Below, in pieces: positions 1 through 7,092 of a DNA stretch of 19,780 nt. Each line of letters opens with the position of its first letter. Position 1 is the first letter of the stretch. Under the pieces are notes generated by a model. That model worked only from the letters and a program-made list of their open reading frames with translations. It made no database searches and was not told the DNA's origin. The position numbers and the translations under genes are program-made. Source of the DNA: an uncultured Clostridia bacterium (lineage in GTDB: Bacteria; Bacillota; Clostridia; Christensenellales; UBA1242); the NCBI GenBank assembly GCA_944380695.1, contig CALWII010000006.1:1-19780 (forward strand), given 5' to 3'.

Positions 1-171
1 CCCACCATTTAATCCTATAGGTGCGAGTTTGCGGATTTCTTTACCCCAAACATCTTTTGAAGACCTTTTAATTTTTCCTAAAAGTGGATTGGCTGCCACA
101 TTAAGCTGGTTCGCAACCACACCAAGATAGACGGTTTTTAATGCGTTGTCAGCATTAGTTAAATTAACCAT
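1..171 (-). CDS. Phage major capsid protein, N-terminal part (cut by window edge)
   Basis: The first 57 codons are open and begin MVNLTNADNALKTV; residues 41-48 read DVWGKEIR. I recognise this opening from major capsid proteins of Firmicutes prophages, where it sits directly after a portal and a scaffold gene, as it does here. The ATG at 171 is preceded by GGGGGAAATT, a usable ribosome binding site, and lies 19 bp after the scaffold stop codon. The product would be the shell subunit of the phage head. The rest of the protein lies beyond position 1, so completeness cannot be judged. The identity rests on gene order and N-terminal resemblance, not on a visible fold. Confidence 0.7.
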   Translation of the reverse strand, partial: MVNLTNADNALKTVYLGVVANQLNVAANPLLGKIKRSSKDVWGKEIRKLAPIGLNGG

Positions 172-190
172 AATTTCCCCCTTTTAAAAA

Positions 191-808
191 TCAACTAAAC
201 ATTTTCTCCACTAAAATTTTAGCCTCGCTTAGCGTTTGTGGAGCGGCTGGTTTTTGCCCAGCCACTTTTTCTCCCAAATCGCTGTTGATGACAATAGGTG
301 GTTTTTGATTGTTTAGTTCTTTCATATAATTTTCGACGACGAGGTTTTTCAGTTCCTCATCTTGAAACACATATTTTTTGATAATCGGATTATCCTTCTT
401 TGATTGTCCACTTTCCAATTTAGTTAAAGCTAAATTTTTATATAGGACATCAAATTCAGGTTTACCATTATGTTGAAGAGCAAGACTTTTCAACTCATCC
501 GCAAATGGCACGGCATCAGCGTTATTCAAAAGAAACTTTTGCAATTCGCTTTCGACGACACTAACATCGGGTACGGTTGTTGCAACAGCTTTTTCCTTTT
601 CCAATTCGCTTAACCGTTGGCTTTTTCTTGTGAATTCAGCTTCAAGCGAATTGTAGGCCGCCAGCAAAGCCTCCGCCGACTTAAATTTACCGAACTCACT
701 ATTTGTTTTTTGGGAGCCACATTCACTATCGACACTTGTACTTTCTGCCTTCACTGTGGCATTTGTCTGTTCCAATTGTGGTTGTTCCCTATTTTCAATT
801 TCACTCAT
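191..808 (-). CDS. Phage capsid scaffolding protein
   Basis: This 205-residue, charged, cysteine-poor protein lies between portal and capsid genes, the usual place for a scaffold that directs head assembly and is then lost. The N-terminal 35 residues are Glu/Gln/Ser/Thr-rich and probably disordered. Residues 39-75 carry FGKFKSAEALLAAYNSLEAE followed by a heptad-like helix (KSQRLSELEKEK), typical of scaffolds in Firmicutes phages. A second helical, charged region covers roughly residues 85-170. No enzymatic motif is seen. The ATG at 808 has AAAGGAG seven bases upstream, and the gene starts 8 nt inside the end of the portal gene, which suggests translational coupling. The call relies mainly on position and composition. 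Confidence 0.72.
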   Translation of the reverse strand: MSEIENREQPQLEQTNATVKAESTSVDSECGSQKTNSEFGKFKSAEALLAAYNSLEAEFTRKSQRLSELEKEKAVATTVPDVSVVESELQKFLLNNADAVPFADELKSLALQHNGKPEFDVLYKNLALTKLESGQSKKDNPIIKKYVFQDEELKNLVVENYMKELNNQKPPIVINSDLGEKVAGQKPAAPQTLSEAKILVEKMFS

Positions 809-2666
809 TTGTGTTCTCCTTTAAATGTTTTTTGTGCTCTCTGATATGTGACAAAAATTTTTCTTCCAAAGTGCAGTCAACCAAAGATTTTTCTTCATAA
901 TCTCCACTTAACATAAAAGCAATATGTCTATCAATGTGAAGAGCGTGATTATCTATTTCTAACACTTTAGCTGTTTCACCCGCCAACAATGTCAAATTTT
1001 CATTGTCAGCTTTCTTAATATGGAGCTCGTTCAAATCTTGTGCATTCTCCCAAATTCCAAGTCCCAAAAGTTCCAAAACTTTCACCTTCATTCTTGTGGT
1101 AAGTTTCCCATCTTCATCTTGTAAAAGTCCTGCATTTAACAGGTCAAACACCATCTGCCTTTTACTCGCTATGCTTTCACCCAACTCATTTTCAGTTTCT
1201 AACTCAATGTCATCACTAGAAATGTCACTAGAATTAAAATAAAACATTTCAACTTCACCACGGTCACCAACGATGCGTGCAAGTCTTGGCAATAAAGCAA
1301 ATTGTTTATATAATCTTAATATGAATTGACTTATACATTTTAGAGCATTTTTTAGTTCATCTGCACTTGTTCTTAATCGAAGCTCATCTTGTTCTATCAT
1401 AAGTTGATATGTTACACCAGAAAGATTTGCGGAAGAAACTTCAGTGTCAAGAAGTTCAGTCACACCACTAATATTTCTAAATTCTTCGAGTAAAAATGCC
1501 TCTTCTTTTTCAAAATCGGAAGAAAGATTTTCTCCTTCCAAAAATTCAGGAGAATTTGCACCTTGCCTATAAACTAAAATTCTACCAGGGCATAAACCTT
1601 CATCTTCCAAGTTTTCCACATCGATTGAGCCATCTTCGACTTTTAAAACTCCCATAGTAAGACGATTCATAAATTCAATCTTTCTGTTTTTAATAGCGTT
1701 GTATGCTCGTTGTACGGGCACAAGTCTGTCAACTATTGAGCCACCCCAGAACGAGCCAATTTGCGTTAAACTTGTCTGTCTTATAAAAGGGAAATCTCTT
1801 ATTCCATCTTTCCCAATAGCATAAGGCAAATCTCCATCAAAAAACAGTTGGTCACCCACTACGATAGTAAGTCTACCGTTTTTATGTTCTTTGCTTGGTT
1901 TTTCATATTTTTCAATAACCAAAGCACTGTCTTTTTTTACTCCTTGGCAAATTTTAGGTGCTGAACTAGAATAACCCAACCCTCCAAATCCTATGCTGGT
2001 GGAAGAAAGCGAAAAAACATTTAAGTCAGAGCCATCTACATCAAGTCCATATATGCTCTTAATTTGCGAAGTACTAACTGCTCGTGCGTGAATAATGCTC
2101 TGACATTGTCCTATGTCACTGTTTGTGAAACTGTCAGGGTATATCTCAAAAGGTGAGCATACTGAAACTTCAACTTCGCCACTTCTTATAGGTTGGCCGT
2201 CCTCCAAAGCTACCACTTGTCCTAATGATGAATTCCACACGACCTTATAAAAAGCCGTTCCACACACTTCACTCCACTGCATAGCCTCACCTATTTTTTT
2301 AGACAAGTTTAATTTAGATGAAATGGAGTCTAAAATCTTTTTTGATACTTTGGCAGCATAAACATCTTTCTCATCATTTGAAGCGGGAAGAACAGTGGCC
2401 TTTGGTTTTATTTGTGCAAGTTTAGCGAGTCGAATTTCAACCAACGGAGCAATATGATTAAATATTTGACGCTCCTCCCAGTAAAATTGTTTATCTTGGT
2501 CTTCCAAATTTCCACCATAACCGATATTGCAAAATTGATTACCTAGATAGAAATTCATATTCATCTGCCATTGAGTTTCAAATGGCTTACGAGCAAAAGC
2601 ACGCTGATTAAAATCATCAATAACGCTTTTTACAAGAGCTTGTTGTTCTTTTGACATTTTTTTCAT
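801..2666 (-). CDS. Phage portal protein
   Basis: This 621-residue protein is the size of large P22-like portals, the dodecameric ring at the head vertex through which DNA is packaged. Visible family features are the N-terminal helical stretch with FETQWQMNMNFYLGNQ (about residues 29-44), the WSEVCGTAFYKVVW segment at 131-144 (portals carry a comparable G-T-x-F-x-K strand before the wing), and a central region around 300-345 with PFIRQ and the AYNAIKNRKIEFMNR helix. The start is the ATG at 2666, with AAAGGGAGG five bases before it, and it overlaps the preceding stop as ATGA. The frame is intact throughout, with no sign of decay. No large-terminase gene precedes it in this cluster, which is unusual for an intact phage. 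Confidence 0.85.
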   Translation of the reverse strand: MKKMSKEQQALVKSVIDDFNQRAFARKPFETQWQMNMNFYLGNQFCNIGYGGNLEDQDKQFYWEERQIFNHIAPLVEIRLAKLAQIKPKATVLPASNDEKDVYAAKVSKKILDSISSKLNLSKKIGEAMQWSEVCGTAFYKVVWNSSLGQVVALEDGQPIRSGEVEVSVCSPFEIYPDSFTNSDIGQCQSIIHARAVSTSQIKSIYGLDVDGSDLNVFSLSSTSIGFGGLGYSSSAPKICQGVKKDSALVIEKYEKPSKEHKNGRLTIVVGDQLFFDGDLPYAIGKDGIRDFPFIRQTSLTQIGSFWGGSIVDRLVPVQRAYNAIKNRKIEFMNRLTMGVLKVEDGSIDVENLEDEGLCPGRILVYRQGANSPEFLEGENLSSDFEKEEAFLLEEFRNISGVTELLDTEVSSANLSGVTYQLMIEQDELRLRTSADELKNALKCISQFILRLYKQFALLPRLARIVGDRGEVEMFYFNSSDISSDDIELETENELGESIASKRQMVFDLLNAGLLQDEDGKLTTRMKVKVLELLGLGIWENAQDLNELHIKKADNENLTLLAGETAKVLEIDNHALHIDRHIAFMLSGDYEEKSLVDCTLEEKFLSHIREHKKHLKENTNE

Positions 2667-2884
2667 TTTTCCTCCCTTTTTAACCTTTTATTAATTTTAA
2701 ATGGCGATTGAGCTGGTTTAGGAATTTGCAGTTTAGCTATTTCTACATACATATCTCTTAAACAATCTTTGCAAAAAGCTAACTCTCGTTTAAGAAATCC
2801 TTTGGTGGAAAGTTGATAATCAGCAAGATTATTACAACCAGCAAAGTCACATTTACTCGGGTGCTTGCATTTTTCTATTTGCAT
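2663..2884 (-). CDS. Small Cys-rich phage protein, possible zinc ribbon
   Basis: A 73-residue protein with cysteines at 6, 12, 17, 38 and 41 and a histidine at 8. The C-x4-C at 12-17 and C-x2-C at 38-41 (FCKDC) could form one zinc site. The C-terminus is basic (KINKRLKREEK). It starts 32 nt inside the upstream small gene, with GGAGGAG about eight bases before the ATG, and ends in an ATGA overlap with the portal gene, so it is translated as part of the head operon. The family is not known to me. Zinc binding is an inference from spacing, and a role in DNA or RNA binding would be a guess. Confidence 0.65.
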   Translation of the reverse strand: MQIEKCKHPSKCDFAGCNNLADYQLSTKGFLKRELAFCKDCLRDMYVEIAKLQIPKPAQSPFKINKRLKREEK

Positions 2885-3170
2885 TTTTTTTCTCCTCCTC
2901 TAACAATTGCATAAGTCTGGCTTTTTCTTGAAGAAGTTGTTCAAGACTCATCGATTCATATTTGTTCTGCACTTCAGAAAAAAATTTTTCGTAAACGAGT
3001 TTTATTGCTGCCAAATCAGGAGAAAAATGCTTTTTTGTAACTTTTTTTTTACAAAGCAACTGTTTTCCATCTTCGTCAACAACAAACTCACTAATCTCTT
3101 CATCAGTGTCGTATCCTACTGCTTTTTTAACAAGAGCTTGTTTCAGTTGTTCTTCATCAAGCTTTTTCAA
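2853..3170 (-). CDS. Terminase-small-like protein, first gene of phage head operon (TTG start)
   Basis: The protein has 105 residues when started at the TTG at 3170, which has a perfect AAGGAGG (3176-3182) five bases upstream. A TTG further out at 3194 lies before that site and is rejected. The pattern KKAVGYDTDEE, acidic linker, CKKKVTKKHFSPDLAAIKLVYEKF resembles short proteins at the terminase-small position of Firmicutes prophages, where a KKKV...PPD..A.K.LL motif recurs. A charged helix, SLEQLLQEKARLMQLLEEEKK, closes the protein and could form a coiled coil. A role in recognising DNA for packaging is inferred from position and partial resemblance. No large terminase follows, so its partner would have to be encoded elsewhere. 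Confidence 0.6.
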   Translation of the reverse strand: MKKLDEEQLKQALVKKAVGYDTDEEISEFVVDEDGKQLLCKKKVTKKHFSPDLAAIKLVYEKFFSEVQNKYESMSLEQLLQEKARLMQLLEEEKKNANRKMQAPE

Positions 3171-3183
3171 ACTGCCCTCCTTT

Positions 3184-3229
3184 TTGCTATGCAAGGATTT
3201 TAAAACTAAAATTCTTGCTATTCAAGGAT
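3184..3229. repeat. Pair of 15-bp operator-like direct repeats
   Basis: TTGCTATGCAAGGAT at 3184-3198 and TTGCTATTCAAGGAT at 3215-3229 (plus-strand reading) differ at one base and are spaced 31 bp start to start, close to three turns of B-DNA. The first copy contains the palindrome TTGC-TAT-GCAA. The second covers the -35 element, and the first covers the end of the -10 element and the predicted start site. This geometry suits a repressor binding two sites on one helix face. No candidate regulator gene is present in the window. Confidence 0.5.
3197..3225 (-). promoter_or_regulatory. Sigma-70 type promoter of the phage head operon
   Basis: On the minus strand, TTGAAT (3225-3220) is followed after exactly 17 bp by TAAAAT (3202-3197). 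Transcription would start near 3190, about 20 nt before the TTG start codon, leaving just enough leader for the AAGGAGG site. Both elements overlap copies of a 15-bp repeat, so the promoter is probably repressible. Confidence 0.6.
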
Positions 3230-3303
3230 ATGTGCCAAAAATTTAAGAAACAATTATGCACAAAATTTAAAAGTTAGAGTAATATGATTATGTAGAGGTC
3301 ATA

Positions 3304-4080
3304 ATGAAAAAACTGCTTGAATTTAAAGATGTCAATTTTTACTATCAAACAAAAAAAGAAGAAATTCACGCTTTAAGCGATTTGAATTTTTCTGTTGACG
3401 AGCTTGAATTTGCCTCTATAGTTGGCCCAAGTGGTTGCGGTAAAACAACGATTTTGTCCTTAATAGCAGGTCTTTTGCCTGTAAGCTCCGGCAGTATTAT
3501 TCTTGGCGGAGAAAAAGTCGGCAAAGAAAATCACCAGCAAATAGGTTATATGTTTCAGCGCGACCATCTTTTTGAATGGCGAACTATATGGAAAAATATA
3601 ACTCTTGGAATAGAACTAAAAAAACAAAACAACAAAGAGGAAAAATTTGAACTCGCACGAGAACTATTAAAAAAGTATGACCTTTACGGCTTTCAAAACC
3701 GCAAACCACGCGAATTAAGTGGCGGTATGCGACAAAGGGTTGCATTGATAAGAACACTTGTATTAAACCCGATGTTATTGCTACTCGACGAACCATTTTC
3801 AGCACTAGATTTTCAAACAAGAATAAGTGTTTGCGATGATGTATTTAACATAATCAAAAGCGAAAAGAAAACAGCTATTTTGGTGACCCACGATATTTCA
3901 GAAGCAATAACAATGTCAGATAAGTTGATAATACTTTCCTCTCGTCCTGCCACCGTGAAGCATATTGAAATTCTAAATCACAATGGAGAAACCCCACTCG
4001 CAAGGCGTGAAGACCAAAACTTTGGTGCACTTTTCGACTTTGTGTGGAAAAAGCTTACAAATGAAACCGAAAAAACTTAA
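3304..4080 (+). CDS. ABC transporter ATP-binding protein, SsuB/TauB/ThiZ-like
   Basis: This 258-residue ATPase powers a binding-protein-dependent importer at the inner face of the membrane. Walker A is GPSGCGKT (41-48), the Q-loop is FQRDHLFEW (84-92), the signature is LSGGMRQR (138-145), Walker B is LLLLDEP (158-164) and the switch histidine is in VTHD (H196). The LFEWRTIWKNI segment after the Q-loop is typical of the nitrate/sulfonate/taurine and thiamine-precursor group. AGAGGT precedes the ATG. The permease gene overlaps its 3' end. The substrate cannot be read: there is no binding protein and no recognisable riboswitch in the 100-bp leader. Confidence 0.9.
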   Translation: MKKLLEFKDVNFYYQTKKEEIHALSDLNFSVDELEFASIVGPSGCGKTTILSLIAGLLPVSSGSIILGGEKVGKENHQQIGYMFQRDHLFEWRTIWKNITLGIELKKQNNKEEKFELARELLKKYDLYGFQNRKPRELSGGMRQRVALIRTLVLNPMLLLLDEPFSALDFQTRISVCDDVFNIIKSEKKTAILVTHDISEAITMSDKLIILSSRPATVKHIEILNHNGETPLARREDQNFGALFDFVWKKLTNETEKT

Positions 4081-4882
4081 ATTACCAAAATGCGCACCTT
4101 TTTCTAAAGCGCACGAACGATATTTGCGCAAATTAAGAAATGATAAAATTTTTGTCCTGTTTTTTCAAATTTTAATTTTAGTCGCAGTAATCGGCCTTTG
4201 GGAATTACTCGCTCAAACAAAAGTTATTGACCCATTTTTTATGAGCAGTCCTTCTAGGATATTTAATATGCTTTCATCATTATTCGCAAGTGGAACGATA
4301 TGGGAGCATATTGGTATAACACTAATGGAAACCCTATTGGGTTTCGCAATATCAACGATAGGCGGAACTCTTATAGCTGTTATTCTTTGGTGGAGCGAAA
4401 AATTGAGGCGAATTCTTGAACCATATATAATAGTTCTCAACTCGCTTCCAAAAATTGCTCTTGGGCCAATAATAATCTTATGGGTTGGTTCTGGTATGGG
4501 TGCGATAATAATAATGTGCACTTTGATATGTATTGTAATGACTACAATCACTATGCTAAATGCATTCGTTACTTGCGATAACGATAAAATACAACTCATG
4601 AAATCTATGAAAGCTAATAAAATTCAAATATTTTTTAAGTTGATATTACCTAATGCGATGAACGAATTTATCTCTATTCTTAAAATAAATGTTGGTCTAG
4701 CTTGGGTTGGAACTATAATGGGAGAATATATCTCATCTAGTGCTGGACTTGGATATTTGATTGTTTATGGAAGCCAAATTTTTAGAATTGATTTAGTTAT
4801 GGCAAGCACTGTTCTGTTGTGTTTACTTGCAGCTATAATGTATATAATTGTAAGCTTAATAGAAAAATGGCATAACCGCTAG
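4061..4882 (+). CDS. ABC transporter permease, SsuC/TauC/ThiX-like
   Basis: A 273-residue membrane subunit with about six hydrophobic segments. The first runs from about residue 29 (KIFVLFFQILILVAVIGLWE). The cytoplasmic EAA-type loop that docks on the ATPase is recognisable near DKIQLMKSMKANKIQIFFKL-ILP. An in-frame ATG at 3983 is rejected because it would bury 26 residues in the ATPase frame; the ATG at 4061 gives a conventional N-terminus and a 20-nt overlap with the ATPase, indicating translational coupling. The stop codon shares CTAG with the stop of the convergent gene. With the ATPase it makes an importer core. The binding protein must lie elsewhere, or the system may use a shared one. 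Confidence 0.88.
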   Translation: MKPKKLKLPKCAPFSKAHERYLRKLRNDKIFVLFFQILILVAVIGLWELLAQTKVIDPFFMSSPSRIFNMLSSLFASGTIWEHIGITLMETLLGFAISTIGGTLIAVILWWSEKLRRILEPYIIVLNSLPKIALGPIIILWVGSGMGAIIIMCTLICIVMTTITMLNAFVTCDNDKIQLMKSMKANKIQIFFKLILPNAMNEFISILKINVGLAWVGTIMGEYISSSAGLGYLIVYGSQIFRIDLVMASTVLLCLLAAIMYIIVSLIEKWHNR

Positions 4883-5835
4883 CACTTCTTATTATAAAAA
4901 GCGATTTCAATTAAGAACAACCCAACACCGACAATGCTTGCAATAGGATACAAAAAACTTACAATTGAACCAAACCCTAAAACAGAGATTAAAAGAGGCA
5001 GTATAACAGCAATTAAAACCGACCAGCTTGTTTCTACACCAAATCTTTTCAAGGCTAATCGACTCGTCCACACCAAAGAAAAGAAAGTTGTTATACAACC
5101 TGAAAAAATCACAAATCTTATCAGCATTGAAAAAGGAAAACCCGAAATAGATAGTAGTGGCATTTGTTCACTTATAGACTCTGGATTAGACAATAAAACA
5201 ATGTTGGTAATCAACAATAAAGCAGAAAGCACGAAACTCGAAATTAAACTCACACTAGCTTTCTGCTTTTTTGTTAGATTTTCGCCTGTTTTTGATATTA
5301 CTATTCCTGAAAATGAAAAATTTAACAAAATGTACAAAACGGAAAAAAAGGCTCCGGCAAACGCATTTTGAGAAAAAGGGACATTTGCGACTCCATTCCA
5401 GTTAGAAAAAAGAACGACAAGCATACTGACCACAGTAAATGGAATTATTAGGTTATTAATAATTGCCAAAGAATTAACTCCCTTTTTTATAACAACGACT
5501 GCGACAACAATCAAAAAAATAACAACAAAGGTTTTAAGAAAAAAGTTCTGAGGTACAACCTGAATAGTGCCGGCGAGCATAGACGAAGTAAAAATAAGGC
5601 TGATTATAAGACAAAGAAAAGAAAATATTTTTGAGTTCTGTAACTTGTTTAGAATGTGGGAACAATTCATAAAAAAATAAATTACAAAAAAGAAAAAGAA
5701 AAAACATAAAGGTATTAAAAAATAAGATATGTTACCAAAACGCGAAAAAAACACTGCAACTTCTTTTCCACTTGCAAAGCCAGAACCAATTACTGTTCCT
5801 ATGATAATCATAACAGAGGAAAAAGACTTTTTCAT
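4879..5835 (-). CDS. YkvI-family membrane transporter-like protein
   Basis: A 318-residue, very hydrophobic protein with about ten predicted membrane helices. The N-terminus carries IIGTVIGSGFASGKE (12-26), the diagnostic glycine-rich first helix of the YkvI family, which is related to APC-type amino-acid and cation-coupled transporters. Family function is poorly established. Transport of an amino acid or osmolyte by a sodium- or proton-linked mechanism is inference. The start at 5835 follows only an A/T-rich stretch with no Shine-Dalgarno; TATATT lies 8-13 bases upstream, so a leaderless or nearly leaderless message is possible. It ends tail-to-tail with the ABC permease, sharing 4 bp, and no terminator is seen at this junction. 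Confidence 0.8.
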   Translation of the reverse strand: MKKSFSSVMIIIGTVIGSGFASGKEVAVFFSRFGNISYFLIPLCFFFFFFVIYFFMNCSHILNKLQNSKIFSFLCLIISLIFTSSMLAGTIQVVPQNFFLKTFVVIFLIVVAVVVIKKGVNSLAIINNLIIPFTVVSMLVVLFSNWNGVANVPFSQNAFAGAFFSVLYILLNFSFSGIVISKTGENLTKKQKASVSLISSFVLSALLLITNIVLLSNPESISEQMPLLSISGFPFSMLIRFVIFSGCITTFFSLVWTSRLALKRFGVETSWSVLIAVILPLLISVLGFGSIVSFLYPIASIVGVGLFLIEIAFYNKKC

Positions 5836-5879
5836 AAAATTAAATATATTTATTTATTTTTTAAAAAATTACGCATTAT

Positions 5880-6488
5880 ATGAATATGCAAAAGCTTTTT
5901 CCTATTTATTTTTTAATAACTCTATTTTTATGTGGACTGTTCTGCTGTCTCTTGCCATATCCTTTTTTAGAAACGCAAGCTAACATTAGTAGTAGCGATA
6001 TATTTGATATAAACAATTATTATGAGGAAGAGGAAGAAATTCTTCCGCCCAAACCAAAAATAAGCGTTTCAAATTTGAATTGGTTTGACACCGTCAATGC
6101 TATGTTCCCTACTTACGAAAAAACAAGAGTGATAGACATAAAAAGTGGCAAAACCTATTATGTTTATAGAAATGGCGGGCACAATCACGCAGATGTGGAA
6201 CCAATAGACGAGGACAATACGGAAATATTTCACAGCATTTATAATTATCAGTGGAGTTGGGCAAGAAGACCTGTTTGGGTGGAAGTTACTAAAAACAATT
6301 TTGTTTGTGGGAGTATAAATGGCTACCCACACGGGCAAAGCTATATTGCAAACACTGGAATGAACGGACATACTTGTATTCACTTTTTGATGAGTAAAAC
6401 CCACGGGACAAAACGCGTTGATGAAGCCCACCAGGAAGCTGTTAAGTATGCATACGACCATAGAGATGAAATAGATAAATATCTATAA
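5880..6488 (+). CDS. Secreted or anchored protein with conserved His/Cys-rich wall-associated domain
   Basis: A 202-residue protein. Residues 7-26 form a hydrophobic signal or anchor segment, 40-60 are an acidic linker with five glutamates and a PPKPK stretch, and 67-190 form one compact domain. The domain shows WFDTVN (68-73), GGHNHADVEP (99-108), YQWSWARRPVWVEV (123-136), GYPHG (148-152) and GHTCIHFLMSKTHG (163-176). I recognise the pattern G-x-N-H-A-D-x-(E/Q)-P ... NGxPHG ... GHxCIHFxxSxTHG from Firmicutes exported proteins that often carry peptidoglycan-binding repeats; its chemistry is unknown to me. H101, H103, D105, H151, H164, C166, H168 and H175 are candidate metal or catalytic residues. 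No Shine-Dalgarno is visible; the second ATG at 5886 is an equally possible start. Confidence 0.7.
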   Translation: MNMQKLFPIYFLITLFLCGLFCCLLPYPFLETQANISSSDIFDINNYYEEEEEILPPKPKISVSNLNWFDTVNAMFPTYEKTRVIDIKSGKTYYVYRNGGHNHADVEPIDEDNTEIFHSIYNYQWSWARRPVWVEVTKNNFVCGSINGYPHGQSYIANTGMNGHTCIHFLMSKTHGTKRVDEAHQEAVKYAYDHRDEIDKYL

Positions 6489-6561
6489 ATTTCATTAAAA
6501 CTTTAAAAAACAAAATAATAAGTTGATTTTGTGAATAAAAACAAAAATACAAATTAATAGC

Positions 6562-6595
6562 AAAAAAAATTCGCAAATTTAATTTGTTTGCGAAT
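6562..6595 (-). terminator. Rho-independent terminator of the CPBP-CPBP-rlmH operon
   Basis: ATTCGCAAA (6569-6577) pairs with TTTGCGAAT (6587-6595), nine base pairs around a nine-base loop. On the minus strand the stem is followed directly by a run of seven to eight T. It lies about 40 bp after the rlmH stop. On the plus strand the stem is followed by GAAAATAAGATTTTTT, so weak activity for the 5880-6488 gene is possible. Confidence 0.8.
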
Positions 6596-6633
6596 GAAAA
6601 TAAGATTTTTTATATGTATTAAAAATATTTTAT

Positions 6634-7092
6634 TTATTTGTGATAAGAAGTCCCTTGCAAAATATTAAAAGCTCGATAAATTTGTTCAATTATCACAACT
6701 CTTGCCAAATTATGTGGCAAGGTAACCTTCCCTAGTGAAATTTTATTTTTAATAGCTTCTTTAACTTGGTCACTTACGCCACAACTACTTCCTATAACAA
6801 ATGTTAATACACTCGATTTTTGCACATTAGATTTAATTAGTTGAGCTATTTGCTCACTTGTCACCAAGCACCCTTCTCTATCAAACAAAAAACTGATACC
6901 AGATAAATTTTCTATTATAGAAAACCCCTCTTTGTTTAGCGTTTCAGTCACAGAAGAGGTGTTATTTTTTTCTTGCAATTCTATTATTTCAAATTTGCAA
7001 AATTTTTGTAATCTTTTTATGTATTCATTTTGGGCGTCAACCCAAAATTTTTCTTTCAACTTCCCAACACAAACAAGTCTAATCTTAATCAT
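6634..7092 (-). CDS. rlmH: 23S rRNA (pseudouridine-1915 N3) methyltransferase RlmH
   Basis: A 152-residue SPOUT-class methyltransferase that acts on pseudouridine 1915 of helix 69 in the assembled 70S ribosome, using S-adenosylmethionine. The knotted SAM site is seen as FVIGSSCG (98-105; most family members have IGGA-x-G here), and the C-terminal signature PHNLARVVIIEQIYRAFNI (126-144) with QGTSYHK at the end is nearly canonical. An upstream in-frame start at 7152 is rejected: the ATG at 7092 gives the standard MIKIRLVCVGKLKE opening, has GGGGTG before it, and overlaps the upstream stop as ATGA. It is the last gene of a three-gene operon ending at the 6562-6595 hairpin. Confidence 0.95.
   Translation of the reverse strand: MIKIRLVCVGKLKEKFWVDAQNEYIKRLQKFCKFEIIELQEKNNTSSVTETLNKEGFSIIENLSGISFLFDREGCLVTSEQIAQLIKSNVQKSSVLTFVIGSSCGVSDQVKEAIKNKISLGKVTLPHNLARVVIIEQIYRAFNILQGTSYHK

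Noticed and set aside
3230..3303. Possible riboswitch (TPP or similar) before the ABC transporter
   Set aside because: No conserved riboswitch elements or stable hairpin are visible in the short leader; only a weak TATGAT with no -35.
3983..4060. Extended start for the ABC permease
   Set aside because: It would lie wholly within the ATPase gene in another frame and adds residues unlike permease N-termini.
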